Positions 19,183-27,611 of a DNA stretch of 64,000 nt are shown one piece after another. How positions within the stretch are numbered: position 1 is the first letter of the stretch; every line of letters begins with the position of its first letter. Position numbers and translations under genes: made by a program. The notes under the pieces were generated by a model, which saw nothing but the letters and a program-made list of their open reading frames with translations, did not search any database and was not told the origin of the DNA. Source of the stretch: Thermoanaerobacterium sp. CMT5567-10 (lineage in GTDB: Bacteria; Bacillota; Thermoanaerobacteria; Thermoanaerobacterales; Thermoanaerobacteraceae); NCBI RefSeq assembly GCF_030534315.2, contig NZ_CP130558.2, positions 124,001 through 188,000 on the forward strand, written 5' to 3'.

Positions 19183-20607
19183 ATGTCAAATATCTACGAA
19201 AATCCATTAATTACACGATATGCGAGTAGAGAAATGGCTCAAATTTTTTCCAATGATGAAAAATTCAAAACATGGAGAAAATTATGGATTGCATTAGCAA
19301 AAAGTGAAAAGGAGTTGGGACTAAATATTACTGATGAACAAATTGAAGAAATGGAAATGCATGCAGAAGATATAAATTATGAGGATGCAAAAAGGTTTGA
19401 AAAGGAACTTAGACACGATGTTATGGCACACATAAGAGCATTTGGCCTTCAGTGTCCTAAAGCAAAACCAATTATACACTTAGGAGCAACATCAGCTTTT
19501 GTCGATGATAATACAGATATAATACTTATGTATAGAGGATTTCAATTAATTAAAAAGAAATTGCTTAAGCTGATTGAAGTGCTTTCTGATTTTGCTATAA
19601 AATACAAAGATGTACCTACTTTGGGTTTCACTCATTTTCAGCCGGCACAATTAACTACCGTTGGGAAAAGGGCAACCCTTTGGATACAAGATCTCATATT
19701 TGATTATGAAGACTTAGAATACAGGCTTAAAAATATAAAACTTAGAGGTGTCAAAGGTACAACAGGCACTCAAGCTAGCTTTATGGAACTTTTTAATGGT
19801 GACGAAGAAAAAGTAAAAAGACTAGATAAACTTGTGGCAGAAAAAATGGGTTTTAGTAACGTTTTTGATGTAACGGGTCAAACATATACAAGAAAGTACG
19901 ATTTTATTCTTCTTTCTGTATTAAGCGAAATAGCTCAAAGTGCCCATAAATTTAGCAATGATATAAGATTATTACAACATTTAAAAGAAATTGAAGAACC
20001 TTTTGAAGAAAAACAAGTAGGTTCATCTGCAATGGCATATAAGCGTAATCCTATGAGATGTGAAAGAATGGCATCACTGTGCAGATATGTTATTACAGCA
20101 CTGCTAAATTCATCTATAACATCATCTTCACAGTGGTTTGAAAGAACTCTAGATGATTCAGCTAATAGAAGAATTGTAATTCCAGAAATGTTTCTTACAA
20201 CGGATGCAATATTAAATCTATACTTAAACGTAGCATCTGGACTTAAAGTAAATATGAAAATAATAAATAAGCATGTAATGAATGAGTTACCGTTTATGGC
20301 TACTGAAGCTATACTAATGGAGTGTGTATTAAAAGGCGGTGATAGGCAAGAATTACATGAAGTCATACGCACAAATTCATTAAAGGCTCAAGAAGTAATT
20401 AAAGAAGGTGGGGAAAATCCACTTTTAAATTATTTGAAAGAAGATGAACGGATAAATTTATCTGATGATGAAATTGACAATATTTTAGATCCTAAAAAAT
20501 TCACTGGCAGAGCTGAAAATCAAACAATAGAATATATAGAAAATGTTGTAAGGCCGTTATTGAATGCAAATAACATTGAAGATGTAAAAGCTGATATAGA
20601 AGTATAA
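19183..20607 (+). CDS. purB: Adenylosuccinate lyase
   Basis: Cleaves SAICAR and adenylosuccinate in purine synthesis. The fumarase/aspartase signature GSSAMAYKRNP is present, with HLGATSAFVDDN and FTHFQPAQLTTVGKR active-site blocks. I set the start at ATG 19183 after GTGGAGGTAACT; the in-frame GTG at 19171 lies inside that ribosome site. The result is 474 residues, the longer form typical of many anaerobes. It stands apart from any other pur gene here. Confidence 0.95.
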   Translation: MSNIYENPLITRYASREMAQIFSNDEKFKTWRKLWIALAKSEKELGLNITDEQIEEMEMHAEDINYEDAKRFEKELRHDVMAHIRAFGLQCPKAKPIIHLGATSAFVDDNTDIILMYRGFQLIKKKLLKLIEVLSDFAIKYKDVPTLGFTHFQPAQLTTVGKRATLWIQDLIFDYEDLEYRLKNIKLRGVKGTTGTQASFMELFNGDEEKVKRLDKLVAEKMGFSNVFDVTGQTYTRKYDFILLSVLSEIAQSAHKFSNDIRLLQHLKEIEEPFEEKQVGSSAMAYKRNPMRCERMASLCRYVITALLNSSITSSSQWFERTLDDSANRRIVIPEMFLTTDAILNLYLNVASGLKVNMKIINKHVMNELPFMATEAILMECVLKGGDRQELHEVIRTNSLKAQEVIKEGGENPLLNYLKEDERINLSDDEIDNILDPKKFTGRAENQTIEYIENVVRPLLNANNIEDVKADIEV

Positions 20608-20616
20608 ATATAATTA

Positions 20617-20625
20617 TGCTATAAT
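20617..20625 (+). promoter_or_regulatory. Extended -10 promoter of asnS
   Basis: TGCTATAAT, a perfect TGN-TATAAT extended -10, ends 20 bases before the asnS start. I see no good -35, which extended -10 promoters can lack. Confidence 0.5.
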
Positions 20626-20645
20626 TTACGTGATAGGAGGCGTAA

Positions 20646-21944
20646 ATGATGAATATAATACGTATAAGTGAAATGAAGGATTTTGTGGGGGAAGAAGTAA
20701 CAATAAAAGGCTGGTTGTACAATAAAAGATCCAGTGGTAAAATAAAATTTCTAATAATTAGAGATGGTTCTGGATTTGTCCAAGGTGTGGTAGTAAAAAA
20801 CGAAGTAGCAGAAGATGTTTTTGAACTGTGTGACAAATTAACGCAAGAATCTTCCATAACAGTTACAGGTATAGTTAGAAAAGATGATAGATCTCCATTC
20901 GGATATGAGATTACAATTTCAAACATTAAATTGATTCAAATGGCTTTCAATGATTATCCAATTTCCTTAAAAGAGCATGGTGTTGATTTTTTATTGGATA
21001 ATAGACATCTCTGGATAAGAACACCAAAGCAGCATGCAATTTTATCTATTCGGCATGAGATAATCAAGGCTATTCAAGAATTTTTGAATAGCAATGGATT
21101 TGTAAGGATTGATTCGCCGATTATAACACCATCTACATGCGAAGGAACATCCGACTTGTTTCAAATTGATTATTTTGGTGAGAATGCATACCTTTCCCAA
21201 ACTGGTCAGTTATATCAAGAAGCGGCTGCAATGGCTTTAGGAAAAGTTTATAGCTTTGGACCGACATTTAGAGCTGAAAAATCTAAGACTCGAAGGCATT
21301 TAAATGAGTTTTGGATGGTAGAACCGGAAATGTCATTTGTAGACTATTATGAAAATATGGAAATACAAGAGAAGCTTGTAGAATACATAGTGCAATCTGT
21401 TTTGGAAAATCGGTCAAAAGAACTAAAAGAGTTAGGAAGAGATCTAAGCAAGCTAGAAAAAATTAAAACACCTTTTCCGCGACTAACGTATGATGAAGCA
21501 ATTGAAATGTTGAAGAAAAACGGCTATGAAGTCGAGTGGGGAAATGATTTAGGTTCTCCAGATGAGACATTTTTGTCAAATCAATTTGATAAACCAGTAT
21601 TTATAACAGAATATCCTGCAAAGTGCAAAGCTTTTTACATGCAGCCAAAAGAAGATAGGCCTGAAGTCGTAATGTGTGCTGATTTACTTGCACCAGAAGG
21701 ATATGGAGAAATTATTGGTGGTAGCCAGCGCATACATGATTATGACTTACTAATAAAAAGATTAAAAGAGGAAAATCTGCCACTTGAAATGTATGATTGG
21801 TATATAGATTTAAGAAAATATGGTTCGGTTCCTCATTCTGGTTTTGGTTTAGGTATTGAAAGAACTGTGGCTTGGATAACAAACACCGAACATGTAAGAG
21901 AATGCATACCATTTCCAAGGACACTGTCTAGAATTCGTCCATAA
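20646..21944 (+). CDS. asnS: Asparaginyl-tRNA synthetase
   Basis: Class IIb aminoacyl-tRNA synthetase charging tRNA-Asn. It has an N-terminal OB-fold anticodon-binding domain (about residues 1-110), motif 2 in [22 protein letters not shown] (split by the usual loop) and motif 3 [11 protein letters not shown] near the C-terminus. The absence of an inserted GAD domain excludes the bacterial AspRS. Either of two adjacent ATGs (20646, 20649) fits AGGAGG at 20635-20640. I see no T-box leader; only 38 bases separate it from purB. Confidence 0.95.
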   Translation: MMNIIRISEMKDFVGEEVTIKGWLYNKRSSGKIKFLIIRDGSGFVQGVVVKNEVAEDVFELCDKLTQESSITVTGIVRKDDRSPFGYEITISNIKLIQMAFNDYPISLKEHGVDFLLDNRHLWIRTPKQHAILSIRHEIIKAIQEFLNSNGFVRIDSPIITPSTCEGTSDLFQIDYFGENAYLSQTGQLYQEAAAMALGKVYSFGPTFRAEKSKTRRHLNEFWMVEPEMSFVDYYENMEIQEKLVEYIVQSVLENRSKELKELGRDLSKLEKIKTPFPRLTYDEAIEMLKKNGYEVEWGNDLGSPDETFLSNQFDKPVFITEYPAKCKAFYMQPKEDRPEVVMCADLLAPEGYGEIIGGSQRIHDYDLLIKRLKEENLPLEMYDWYIDLRKYGSVPHSGFGLGIERTVAWITNTEHVRECIPFPRTLSRIRP

Positions 21945-21961
21945 CAAATAAAAAGAACATT

Positions 21962-22018
21962 TCACATCCCAATATCATAAAATAATATTAACATATTATC
22001 TAATATATTGGGATGTGA
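21962..22018 (+). repeat. 14-bp inverted repeat covering the spoVK ribosome site
   Basis: TCACATCCCAATAT (21962-21975) and its exact complement (22005-22018), with a further 7-bp inverted repeat inside the 29-base loop. There is no T-run after it, so it is a poor terminator for asnS. Its right arm contains the GGGATGTG that precedes the spoVK ATG at 22024, so a folded transcript would hide that site. Confidence 0.7.
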
Positions 22019-22023
22019 TTGTA

Positions 22024-22914
22024 ATGAGTATATGGCCTGTAAATTTTGATAATTATAAAATTGAAAGAAGAGCAAAATCTGAAGAAAATAAAAACATTGA
22101 TAAAGATAAAAATCTTGAGATAGAGGCATTAAAAGAGTTAAACTCTTTAATTGGTTTAAATAAAGTCAAGCAAATAATAAATGAGCTATATGCATTGGAG
22201 CAGGTGCAAATTAAAAGAAAAAATGCAGGTTTGGCAACCGATCCAATCGTATTACATATGGTTTTCAAGGGGAATCCTGGTACTGGAAAGACAACTGTTG
22301 CAAGAATACTTGGTAAACTTTTAAAAGGAATTGGTGTCCTTAGCAAAGGGCACGTAGTAGAGGTGGAAAGGGCTGATCTTGTTGGCGAATATATAGGACA
22401 TACTGCCCATAGAGTACAAGAAAATGTAAAAAAATCATTAGGTGGTATATTATTTGTGGATGAAGCCTATTCACTGGCTAGAGGTGGAGAGAAAGACTTT
22501 GGAAAAGAAGCAATTGATACATTGGTAAAAGCAATGGAAGATTATAAAGACGAATTTATTTTGATACTAGCAGGTTACAGGGCTGAAATGGAATATTTTT
22601 TAAATACAAATCCAGGATTGAGATCTCGATTTCCTATACAAATAGATTTTCCTGATTATACAATTGATGAGTTGTTGCAAATTGCTGAATTAATGGTTAA
22701 AAATAGGCAGTATATACTAACTGACAGTGCAAAAAGAAAAATCATGAAAGTTTTAATTAATGACAATACGACAAGGGAAATCGGGAATGCCAGATTAGTT
22801 AGAAACATAATTGAGAGAACTATAAGAAAACATGCTGTTAGAATTATGAACAAAAAAACTATAACAAAAGATGATTTAATGATAATTGATTCCATAGATA
22901 TTAGAGAGGATTGA
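22024..22914 (+). CDS. spoVK: Stage V sporulation protein K, AAA+ ATPase
   Basis: CbbX-like AAA+ ATPase of the mother cell; in B. subtilis it is needed for mature dormant spores. It has Walker A GNPGTGKTT, Walker B GGILFVDEAYSL, sensor 1 LILAGY and arginine-finger region GLRSRFP, followed by a C-terminal lid. I use ATG 22024 (296 residues) rather than GTG 22015, because the latter overlaps the ribosome site. CATATTAT inside the upstream repeat loosely resembles a sigma-E -10, but the match is weak. The next gene is ynbB, as in the B. subtilis spoVK region. Confidence 0.9.
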   Translation: MSIWPVNFDNYKIERRAKSEENKNIDKDKNLEIEALKELNSLIGLNKVKQIINELYALEQVQIKRKNAGLATDPIVLHMVFKGNPGTGKTTVARILGKLLKGIGVLSKGHVVEVERADLVGEYIGHTAHRVQENVKKSLGGILFVDEAYSLARGGEKDFGKEAIDTLVKAMEDYKDEFILILAGYRAEMEYFLNTNPGLRSRFPIQIDFPDYTIDELLQIAELMVKNRQYILTDSAKRKIMKVLINDNTTREIGNARLVRNIIERTIRKHAVRIMNKKTITKDDLMIIDSIDIRED

Positions 22915-22921
22915 AATAATA

Positions 22922-24211
22922 ATGTGGAGTGAGAACATACTTATAGAAAAGTTCAACATCCCAAAAGATGTTATTTTTTTGCTGGAAAAAGCTGAAGAAG
23001 ATGTTAGGGAGGAGTTTAAAAAAGTAGAAAGAGTAGTAGAAAAAAACCAATATAAGATTTTATATGCTATGCAAAAGAATCATTTAAGTGATATTCATTT
23101 TAATGGAACATCTGGATATGGATATGGAGATATCGGAAGAGATACAATAGAAAAGATATATTCTGATATATTTAGCGCTGAAGACGCTTTAGTAAGGCCT
23201 CAAATTGTTTCTGGAACTCATGCAATATCATTATGCCTTTATGCTATATTAAGACCTAACGATGAGCTTATATCGGCTTGTGGAACACCTTATGATACAC
23301 TTGCAGATGTGATAGGGAAGGAAAGAAATAATAATACTGGTTCACTTATTGATTTCGGTGTAAAATATAAAGAAATTCCACTTTTAGAAGGTGGAAAAAT
23401 TGATATTGATAAGCTTTTAGGTGCCATATCTGATAAAACGAAAATGGTTATGATCCAAAGGTCAAAAGGATATGATTTTAGAAATTCGTTGACCATCAAT
23501 GATATCAAAAATACTATAGAAAAGATTAAAAATAAAAAGAAAGATTTGATTGTATTTGTGGACAATTGTTATGGTGAATTTATCGAAGAGCTTGAACCAA
23601 CCGATGTTGGAGCTGATTTAGTTGCAGGATCTCTTATAAAAAATCCTGGTGGTGGATTATCGCCTACAGGAGGATATGTAGTAGGGAAAAAGGAACTTGT
23701 CAAAAATGCTGCTTATAGGTTATACGCACCTGGAATAGGGAAGAAAGTAGGTCCTTCATTAGATATAAATCGATTAATTTTGGAAGGGCTGTTTTTATCA
23801 CCACTTGTCGTAGGTAATGCATTAAAAGGTGCAATAATTTTATCTAGAATTATGGAAATGCTGGGTTATGACGTTTTACCAAAATTTAATGAATCAAGAA
23901 CTGATATCGTTCAAGCAGTTAGGTTTAAAACAAAAGAAGAGCTAATTACTTTTATTCAAAGCATTCAAAAAGGTTCACCTGTTGATTCTCATGTTGTACC
24001 AGAGCCATGGGACATGCCAGGCTACAATGATCAAGTTATTATGGCTGCAGGTGGTTTTATACAAGGAGCATCTATAGAATTAAGTGCCGACGCACCTATC
24101 AGAAAGCCATATACAGCTTATGTACAAGGTGGGTTGTCATATTATCAGGTAAAACTTAGTCTTATGATTGCTATAAAAAATATGATTGAAAAAGGATTTA
24201 TTAAGATATAA
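22922..24211 (+). CDS. ynbB: YnbB-type PLP enzyme (methionine gamma-lyase-like)
   Basis: Cys/Met-metabolism PLP enzyme family, annotated elsewhere as aluminium-resistance protein or methionine gamma-lyase family. Visible features are NGTSGYGYGDIGRD at the N-terminus, the cofactor aspartate in VFVDNCYGEF, and the likely Schiff-base lysine in GSLIKNPGGGLSPTGGY. It has 429 residues. It begins seven bases after spoVK and is probably co-transcribed. Its real substrate is not established for the family. Confidence 0.88.
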   Translation: MWSENILIEKFNIPKDVIFLLEKAEEDVREEFKKVERVVEKNQYKILYAMQKNHLSDIHFNGTSGYGYGDIGRDTIEKIYSDIFSAEDALVRPQIVSGTHAISLCLYAILRPNDELISACGTPYDTLADVIGKERNNNTGSLIDFGVKYKEIPLLEGGKIDIDKLLGAISDKTKMVMIQRSKGYDFRNSLTINDIKNTIEKIKNKKKDLIVFVDNCYGEFIEELEPTDVGADLVAGSLIKNPGGGLSPTGGYVVGKKELVKNAAYRLYAPGIGKKVGPSLDINRLILEGLFLSPLVVGNALKGAIILSRIMEMLGYDVLPKFNESRTDIVQAVRFKTKEELITFIQSIQKGSPVDSHVVPEPWDMPGYNDQVIMAAGGFIQGASIELSADAPIRKPYTAYVQGGLSYYQVKLSLMIAIKNMIEKGFIKI

Positions 24212-24214
24212 ATT

Positions 24215-24255
24215 AAGAAAACTCAAATGAAAAATACATTCATTTGAGTTTTCTT
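24215..24255. terminator. Bidirectional terminator at the strand switch
   Basis: A perfect 16-bp stem (AAGAAAACTCAAATGA and its complement) with a 9-base loop separates the convergent ynbB and lexA genes. The right arm overlaps the last codons of lexA. The A- and T-rich stem ends provide T-runs in both directions. Confidence 0.85.
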
Positions 24256-24863
24256 ATAACGCCTACAACTTTTCCTAAAACCATAACATTGTCTACTATA
24301 ATTGGATCCATTGAAGGATTTTCTGGCTGCAGACGAATATAATCGCTTTCTTTAAAAAATCTCTTTACAGTTGCTTCATCTTCAATTAAAGCTACTATTA
24401 TATCACCGTTATCTGCATACGATTGTTTTCTTACAATTATATAATCTCCATCAAGGATACCAGCGTTTATCATACTTTCACCGCGAACTTTTAATATAAA
24501 GCTTTCTCCTTCATAACCAACAACAAGATCTCGTGGAATAGAATAATATTCATCGATATTCTCAACTGCCAGTATCGGAGAACCTGCAGTAACTTTACCT
24601 ATAACAGGGAGCTTTATCACATCACTTAAATCTTTTATATCGTTATTCAAAACTTCAATTGCCCTTGGTTTTGTTGGATCCCTTCTTATATAACCTTTTT
24701 TCTCAAGTCGTGATAGATGACCATGAACAGTCGATGTAGACTTTAAACCAACAGCTTTGCCAATCTCTCTGACAGATGGGGGATACCCCTTTCGATTAAT
24801 TTCACTTTTGATAAATTCAATTATTTCTTGTTGCTTTAGGCTGATTTTAGATTTATCTTTCAC
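24240..24863 (-). CDS. lexA: SOS repressor LexA
   Basis: Represses DNA-damage genes until RecA filaments trigger its self-cleavage. A winged helix-turn-helix occupies residues 1-70 ([21 protein letters not shown]), the cleavage bond is A93-G94, and the Ser-Lys dyad is S130 (GESM) and K167 (ATVKRF). The start is GTG behind GGAGGGG. A promoter with an overlapping LexA box lies directly upstream, so it should be autoregulated. Confidence 0.97.
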   Translation of the reverse strand: MKDKSKISLKQQEIIEFIKSEINRKGYPPSVREIGKAVGLKSTSTVHGHLSRLEKKGYIRRDPTKPRAIEVLNNDIKDLSDVIKLPVIGKVTAGSPILAVENIDEYYSIPRDLVVGYEGESFILKVRGESMINAGILDGDYIIVRKQSYADNGDIIVALIEDEATVKRFFKESDYIRLQPENPSMDPIIVDNVMVLGKVVGVIRKLK

Positions 24864-24889
24864 AATTTAACCCCTCCAAACTTACACTT

Positions 24890-24918
24890 ATTATATCACA
24901 ATTACATCATTAAATCAA
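24890..24918 (-). promoter_or_regulatory. lexA promoter
   Basis: On the minus strand TTGATT (24913-24918), 17 bases, TATAAT (24890-24895). The -35 overlaps the LexA box at 24916-24929, so LexA binding would block polymerase. Confidence 0.78.
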
Positions 24919-24929
24919 ACACTAGTTCT
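24916..24929 (-). promoter_or_regulatory. LexA operator (SOS box)
   Basis: Minus strand AGAACTAGTGTTTG matches the B. subtilis box CGAACRNRYGTTYG at 12 of 14 positions. It overlaps both the lexA -35 and the stop codon of the upstream recombinase gene. No second copy was noticed at recA. Confidence 0.75.
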
Positions 24930-25905
24930 TATTATTAGAATTCAATTCCGAGAGGGGGTTTCTACTTACTGCATCTCGAAGTTGACTATCATCAACATGT
25001 GTATAGATTTGCGTTGTCGACACATTTGAATGTCCTAACAGTCTTTGTAACGTTCTAATATCAACCTTTCCATACCTATACATAAGCGTAGCCGCTGTAT
25101 GTCTTAATTTATGCGTAGAATATTTTTTGCCATCAAGATTAGCGTCTTTTAAATGCTTTTTTACTATGTATTGTATTGTTTTTATGCTAATCCTTTGCAA
25201 TCTTTTACTTAAAAATAGTGCTTTTTTATCTTTAACACCATCGTGGGGTCTCACTTTTAAGTATTCATTTATTGCTGATATACAAGCATCATTTAAATAA
25301 ACTGTCCGTTGTTTATTTCCTTTGCCAATGACGGTTAATTTATCATCCTTAATATCACTTATATTTATATTAGCTAATTCTGATAGCCTAAGTCCGCAGT
25401 TTAAAAATAGGGTAATGATAGCATAATCACGTTCTTTAAAAGGACCATCTATAGAATCAAGTAATTTCATACTTTCATCTAGAGTCAAGTACACAGGCTG
25501 TCTAATCCCGAGTTTAGGTGATTCTAGCTCTAAAGCAGGATTTTTAGTTATAACTTTTCTTTTTGCATAAAGATAGTTATAAAAAGATCTAAGACTGGCA
25601 ACTTTGCGAGCCCGAGCAGGAGGAGTATTAGATCGTTCATGCGTGACAAATGACAAATAAGCATATAAGTCGTTTAAATCTATAGATTCAATAAGAGAGA
25701 GATCAACATCGCTAATGTCTATCTGATCAAAATCCGAATCAGAACTTAAATTTTTTCTAACTTTTATAAATCGAAAAAACAATACTAAATCATATTCATA
25801 GGCTTTAACTGTATTAGGTGATCTAGCTTTTATAGTAGAGAAATAATTAAGAAATTCTTCAAGGATGGGTGGCAGTTCAATATTACTATTTGCAGAAATA
25901 CGCAT
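24922..25905 (-). CDS. xerC: XerC-type tyrosine recombinase, catalytically intact
   Basis: Site-specific recombinase of the kind that resolves chromosome dimers at dif. The core-binding domain fills residues 1-120. The catalytic set is complete: R173 (GLRLSEL), K198 (GKGNK), H265 and R268 (HKLRHT), H292 (LGHSN) and the nucleophile Y301 (QIYTHV). The 327-residue length is slightly long because of an insertion near 52-70. ATG follows GGAGGTGAATTCACCAG. It lies between rnhA and lexA. The second Xer-like protein at 62838 lacks these residues, so this is the only active Xer in the window. Confidence 0.9.
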   Translation of the reverse strand: MRISANSNIELPPILEEFLNYFSTIKARSPNTVKAYEYDLVLFFRFIKVRKNLSSDSDFDQIDISDVDLSLIESIDLNDLYAYLSFVTHERSNTPPARARKVASLRSFYNYLYAKRKVITKNPALELESPKLGIRQPVYLTLDESMKLLDSIDGPFKERDYAIITLFLNCGLRLSELANINISDIKDDKLTVIGKGNKQRTVYLNDACISAINEYLKVRPHDGVKDKKALFLSKRLQRISIKTIQYIVKKHLKDANLDGKKYSTHKLRHTAATLMYRYGKVDIRTLQRLLGHSNVSTTQIYTHVDDSQLRDAVSRNPLSELNSNNKN

Positions 25906-25940
25906 CTGGTGAATTCACCTCCAATATAATTAATTTCCAC

Positions 25941-25978
25941 CTCCAATTATACGAAATAGTTATTTCGTATAATTGGAG
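25941..25978. repeat. Perfect 38-bp palindrome upstream of xerC
   Basis: Two exact 18-base arms (CTCCAATTATACGAAATA and its complement) flank a two-base centre. It lies between the rnhA stop and the xerC start. Neither side has a T-run, so it is not a convincing terminator. It could be a repressor operator, a recombinase site or an RNA structure ahead of xerC; the motif ATTGGAGGTG occurs at its edge and again at the xerC ribosome site. Confidence 0.85.
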
Positions 25979-25998
25979 AAAAACCTTTTTGATTTGAA

Positions 25999-26448
25999 TT
26001 AATTTGAGTGTTTTCTAATTTCATCAGTGGCAAGTTTATCACATCTATTATTATATTCATTATCAGAGTGGCCTTTAACTTTTATCCATTTAATATCATG
26101 ACATGATGATAAATCCAAAAGTTTAAGCCACAAATCTTTATTTTCAACAGGTGTCTTATCAGACTTAAGCCAGCCTCTTTTTTGCCAGTTTTCAATCCAT
26201 TTTTGATTAAAAGCATTTATCAAATAACTGCTATCACTATATAGATTAATTTTACACGAGCGTTTAAGTAAACTTAGCGCTTTTATTGCAGCAGTTAATT
26301 CCATTCTATTATTAGTTGTATTTTCTTCATACCCTGATATTTCTTTTTTTATGTCATTATAAATAAGCACGGCGCCCCAACCTCCAGGGCCAGGATTACC
26401 ACTGCAGGCTCCATCAGTATATATGTCTATTTCGGGAATATTGGCCAT
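25999..26448 (-). CDS. rnhA: Ribonuclease HI
   Basis: Degrades RNA in RNA-DNA hybrids. The four carboxylates are visible: D in IYTDGACSGNPGPGG, E in NNRMELTA, D in LYSDSSYL and D in NRCDKLATDE. I take ATG 26448, which begins directly after the proC stop behind AAGGGAAA; an ATG 24 bases earlier lies inside proC and has no ribosome site. The product is 149 residues. Confidence 0.95.
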   Translation of the reverse strand: MANIPEIDIYTDGACSGNPGPGGWGAVLIYNDIKKEISGYEENTTNNRMELTAAIKALSLLKRSCKINLYSDSSYLINAFNQKWIENWQKRGWLKSDKTPVENKDLWLKLLDLSSCHDIKWIKVKGHSDNEYNNRCDKLATDEIRKHSN

Positions 26449-26449
26449 T

Positions 26450-27241
26450 TTAGTTTCCCTTAACTCTTTCATAAGATGAAATTACAGCTTCAAACAAAGC
26501 ACTTCTTAAACCTAGTCTTTCCAGTGTTCTCACACCTTGAATTGTAGTTCCACCAGGCGATGTTACCATATCCTTTAAATAACCTGGATGCATGCCTGTT
26601 TCTAACACCATACTGCCAGAACCTGACACAGCTTTTGATGCTAATTTATACGATATATCCCTTGGTAGCCCTAGTGAGACGCCTGCATCTGCCAATGATT
26701 CAATGAACATATATACAAAAGCTGGACTACAGCTTGAAATAGCCATTGCTGCATCTATCAAATTTTCTTTTACTTCAACAACTTCACCACATGATCTGAA
26801 TATTTTTTCTACTATTTCTTTATCATTTGATGATATATTTTCAGGGTAAGATATAGCTGTAACACCTTCACCAATTAAAGCTGGAGTATTTGGAATCGTA
26901 CGTACTACTTTACCTCTTCTTAAAATATTTTTTACACTTTCAATAGTTATACCAGGGGCAATTATTATTATAATTTTATTTTCATCAATGTCATCTTTAA
27001 TCTCTAACAAAATGTCATTGTATACATTTGGCTTTATAGCTAAAATTATAACATCGCATTCTTTGGCTATTTCTTTGTTACTGTTTCCTATATTAATACC
27101 TAATTCTTCTTTTAATTTCAGAAGTTTGTCTTTAGAAATATCATACGCACATATTGAATTTGAAGATACATACTTTGAATTGATTAAACCTTTTATTAAT
27201 GCTGTGCCCATATTACCCGTTCCTATGAATCCAATTTTCAT
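26450..27241 (-). CDS. proC: Pyrroline-5-carboxylate reductase
   Basis: Last step of proline synthesis, using NAD(P)H. A Rossmann start KIGFIGTGNMG is followed by AIKPNVYNDIL, VRTIPNTPALIGEG and the C-terminal signature DMVTSPGGTTIQGVRTLE. It has 263 residues. A hairpin terminator separates it from hfq upstream, so its expression must come from read-through or an unseen promoter. Confidence 0.95.
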   Translation of the reverse strand: MKIGFIGTGNMGTALIKGLINSKYVSSNSICAYDISKDKLLKLKEELGINIGNSNKEIAKECDVIILAIKPNVYNDILLEIKDDIDENKIIIIIAPGITIESVKNILRRGKVVRTIPNTPALIGEGVTAISYPENISSNDKEIVEKIFRSCGEVVEVKENLIDAAMAISSCSPAFVYMFIESLADAGVSLGLPRDISYKLASKAVSGSGSMVLETGMHPGYLKDMVTSPGGTTIQGVRTLERLGLRSALFEAVISSYERVKGN

Positions 27242-27259
27242 AAATGTACACCTCCAATA

Positions 27260-27297
27260 TTTTAAAAAACAGTATTAGCTAACTCTAATACTGTTTT
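27260..27297 (-). terminator. Terminator after hfq
   Basis: A 13-bp stem (AAAACAGTATTAG, loop CTAACT) followed on the minus strand by six T and A/T-rich sequence, 17 bases after the hfq stop. Confidence 0.82.
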
Positions 27298-27313
27298 CTC
27301 GTATTTCACCACA

Positions 27314-27568
27314 TTATTGTTGCTTTTCATCTTTTTCTGTCGTTGTAAAAATCACAGGTTTCAAAGGCGTTATCGTAGAAACAGCATGTTTATATATAAG
27401 TTGCTGCTGCTTATTGTCTGTTTCTAAAACAACGGTAAAATTATCAAATCCTTTAACCATACCTTTTAGCTGAAAGCCATTAATCAAGTATACAGTTACA
27501 GCGATATGTTCCTTTCTTACCTGGTTTAAAAATATGTCTTGTAAATTGATAGCTGCCTTTTGATTCAT
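27314..27568 (-). CDS. hfq: RNA chaperone Hfq
   Basis: Hexameric Sm-like protein that binds small RNAs and A-rich mRNA. Sm1 reads [20 protein letters not shown] and Sm2 contains the proximal-face motif YKHAVSTI. It has 84 residues with a charged tail. The miaA-hfq order is typical of Firmicutes and proteobacteria alike. Confidence 0.96.
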   Translation of the reverse strand: MNQKAAINLQDIFLNQVRKEHIAVTVYLINGFQLKGMVKGFDNFTVVLETDNKQQQLIYKHAVSTITPLKPVIFTTTEKDEKQQ

Positions 27569-27611
27569 ATAGCCATCCCCCTTCTATTGTTGTGTAATAA
27601 TAATTAATATT

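Noticed and set aside
20608..20645. T-box riboswitch ahead of asnS
   Set aside because: Only 38 bases separate purB and asnS, far too short for a T-box, and no specifier stem or terminator is present.
25941..25978. 38-bp palindrome as an intrinsic terminator or as dif
   Set aside because: No T-run follows on either strand. It lacks the 11-6-11 organisation and the asymmetric arms of known Firmicute dif sites, so I report it only as an unexplained palindrome.
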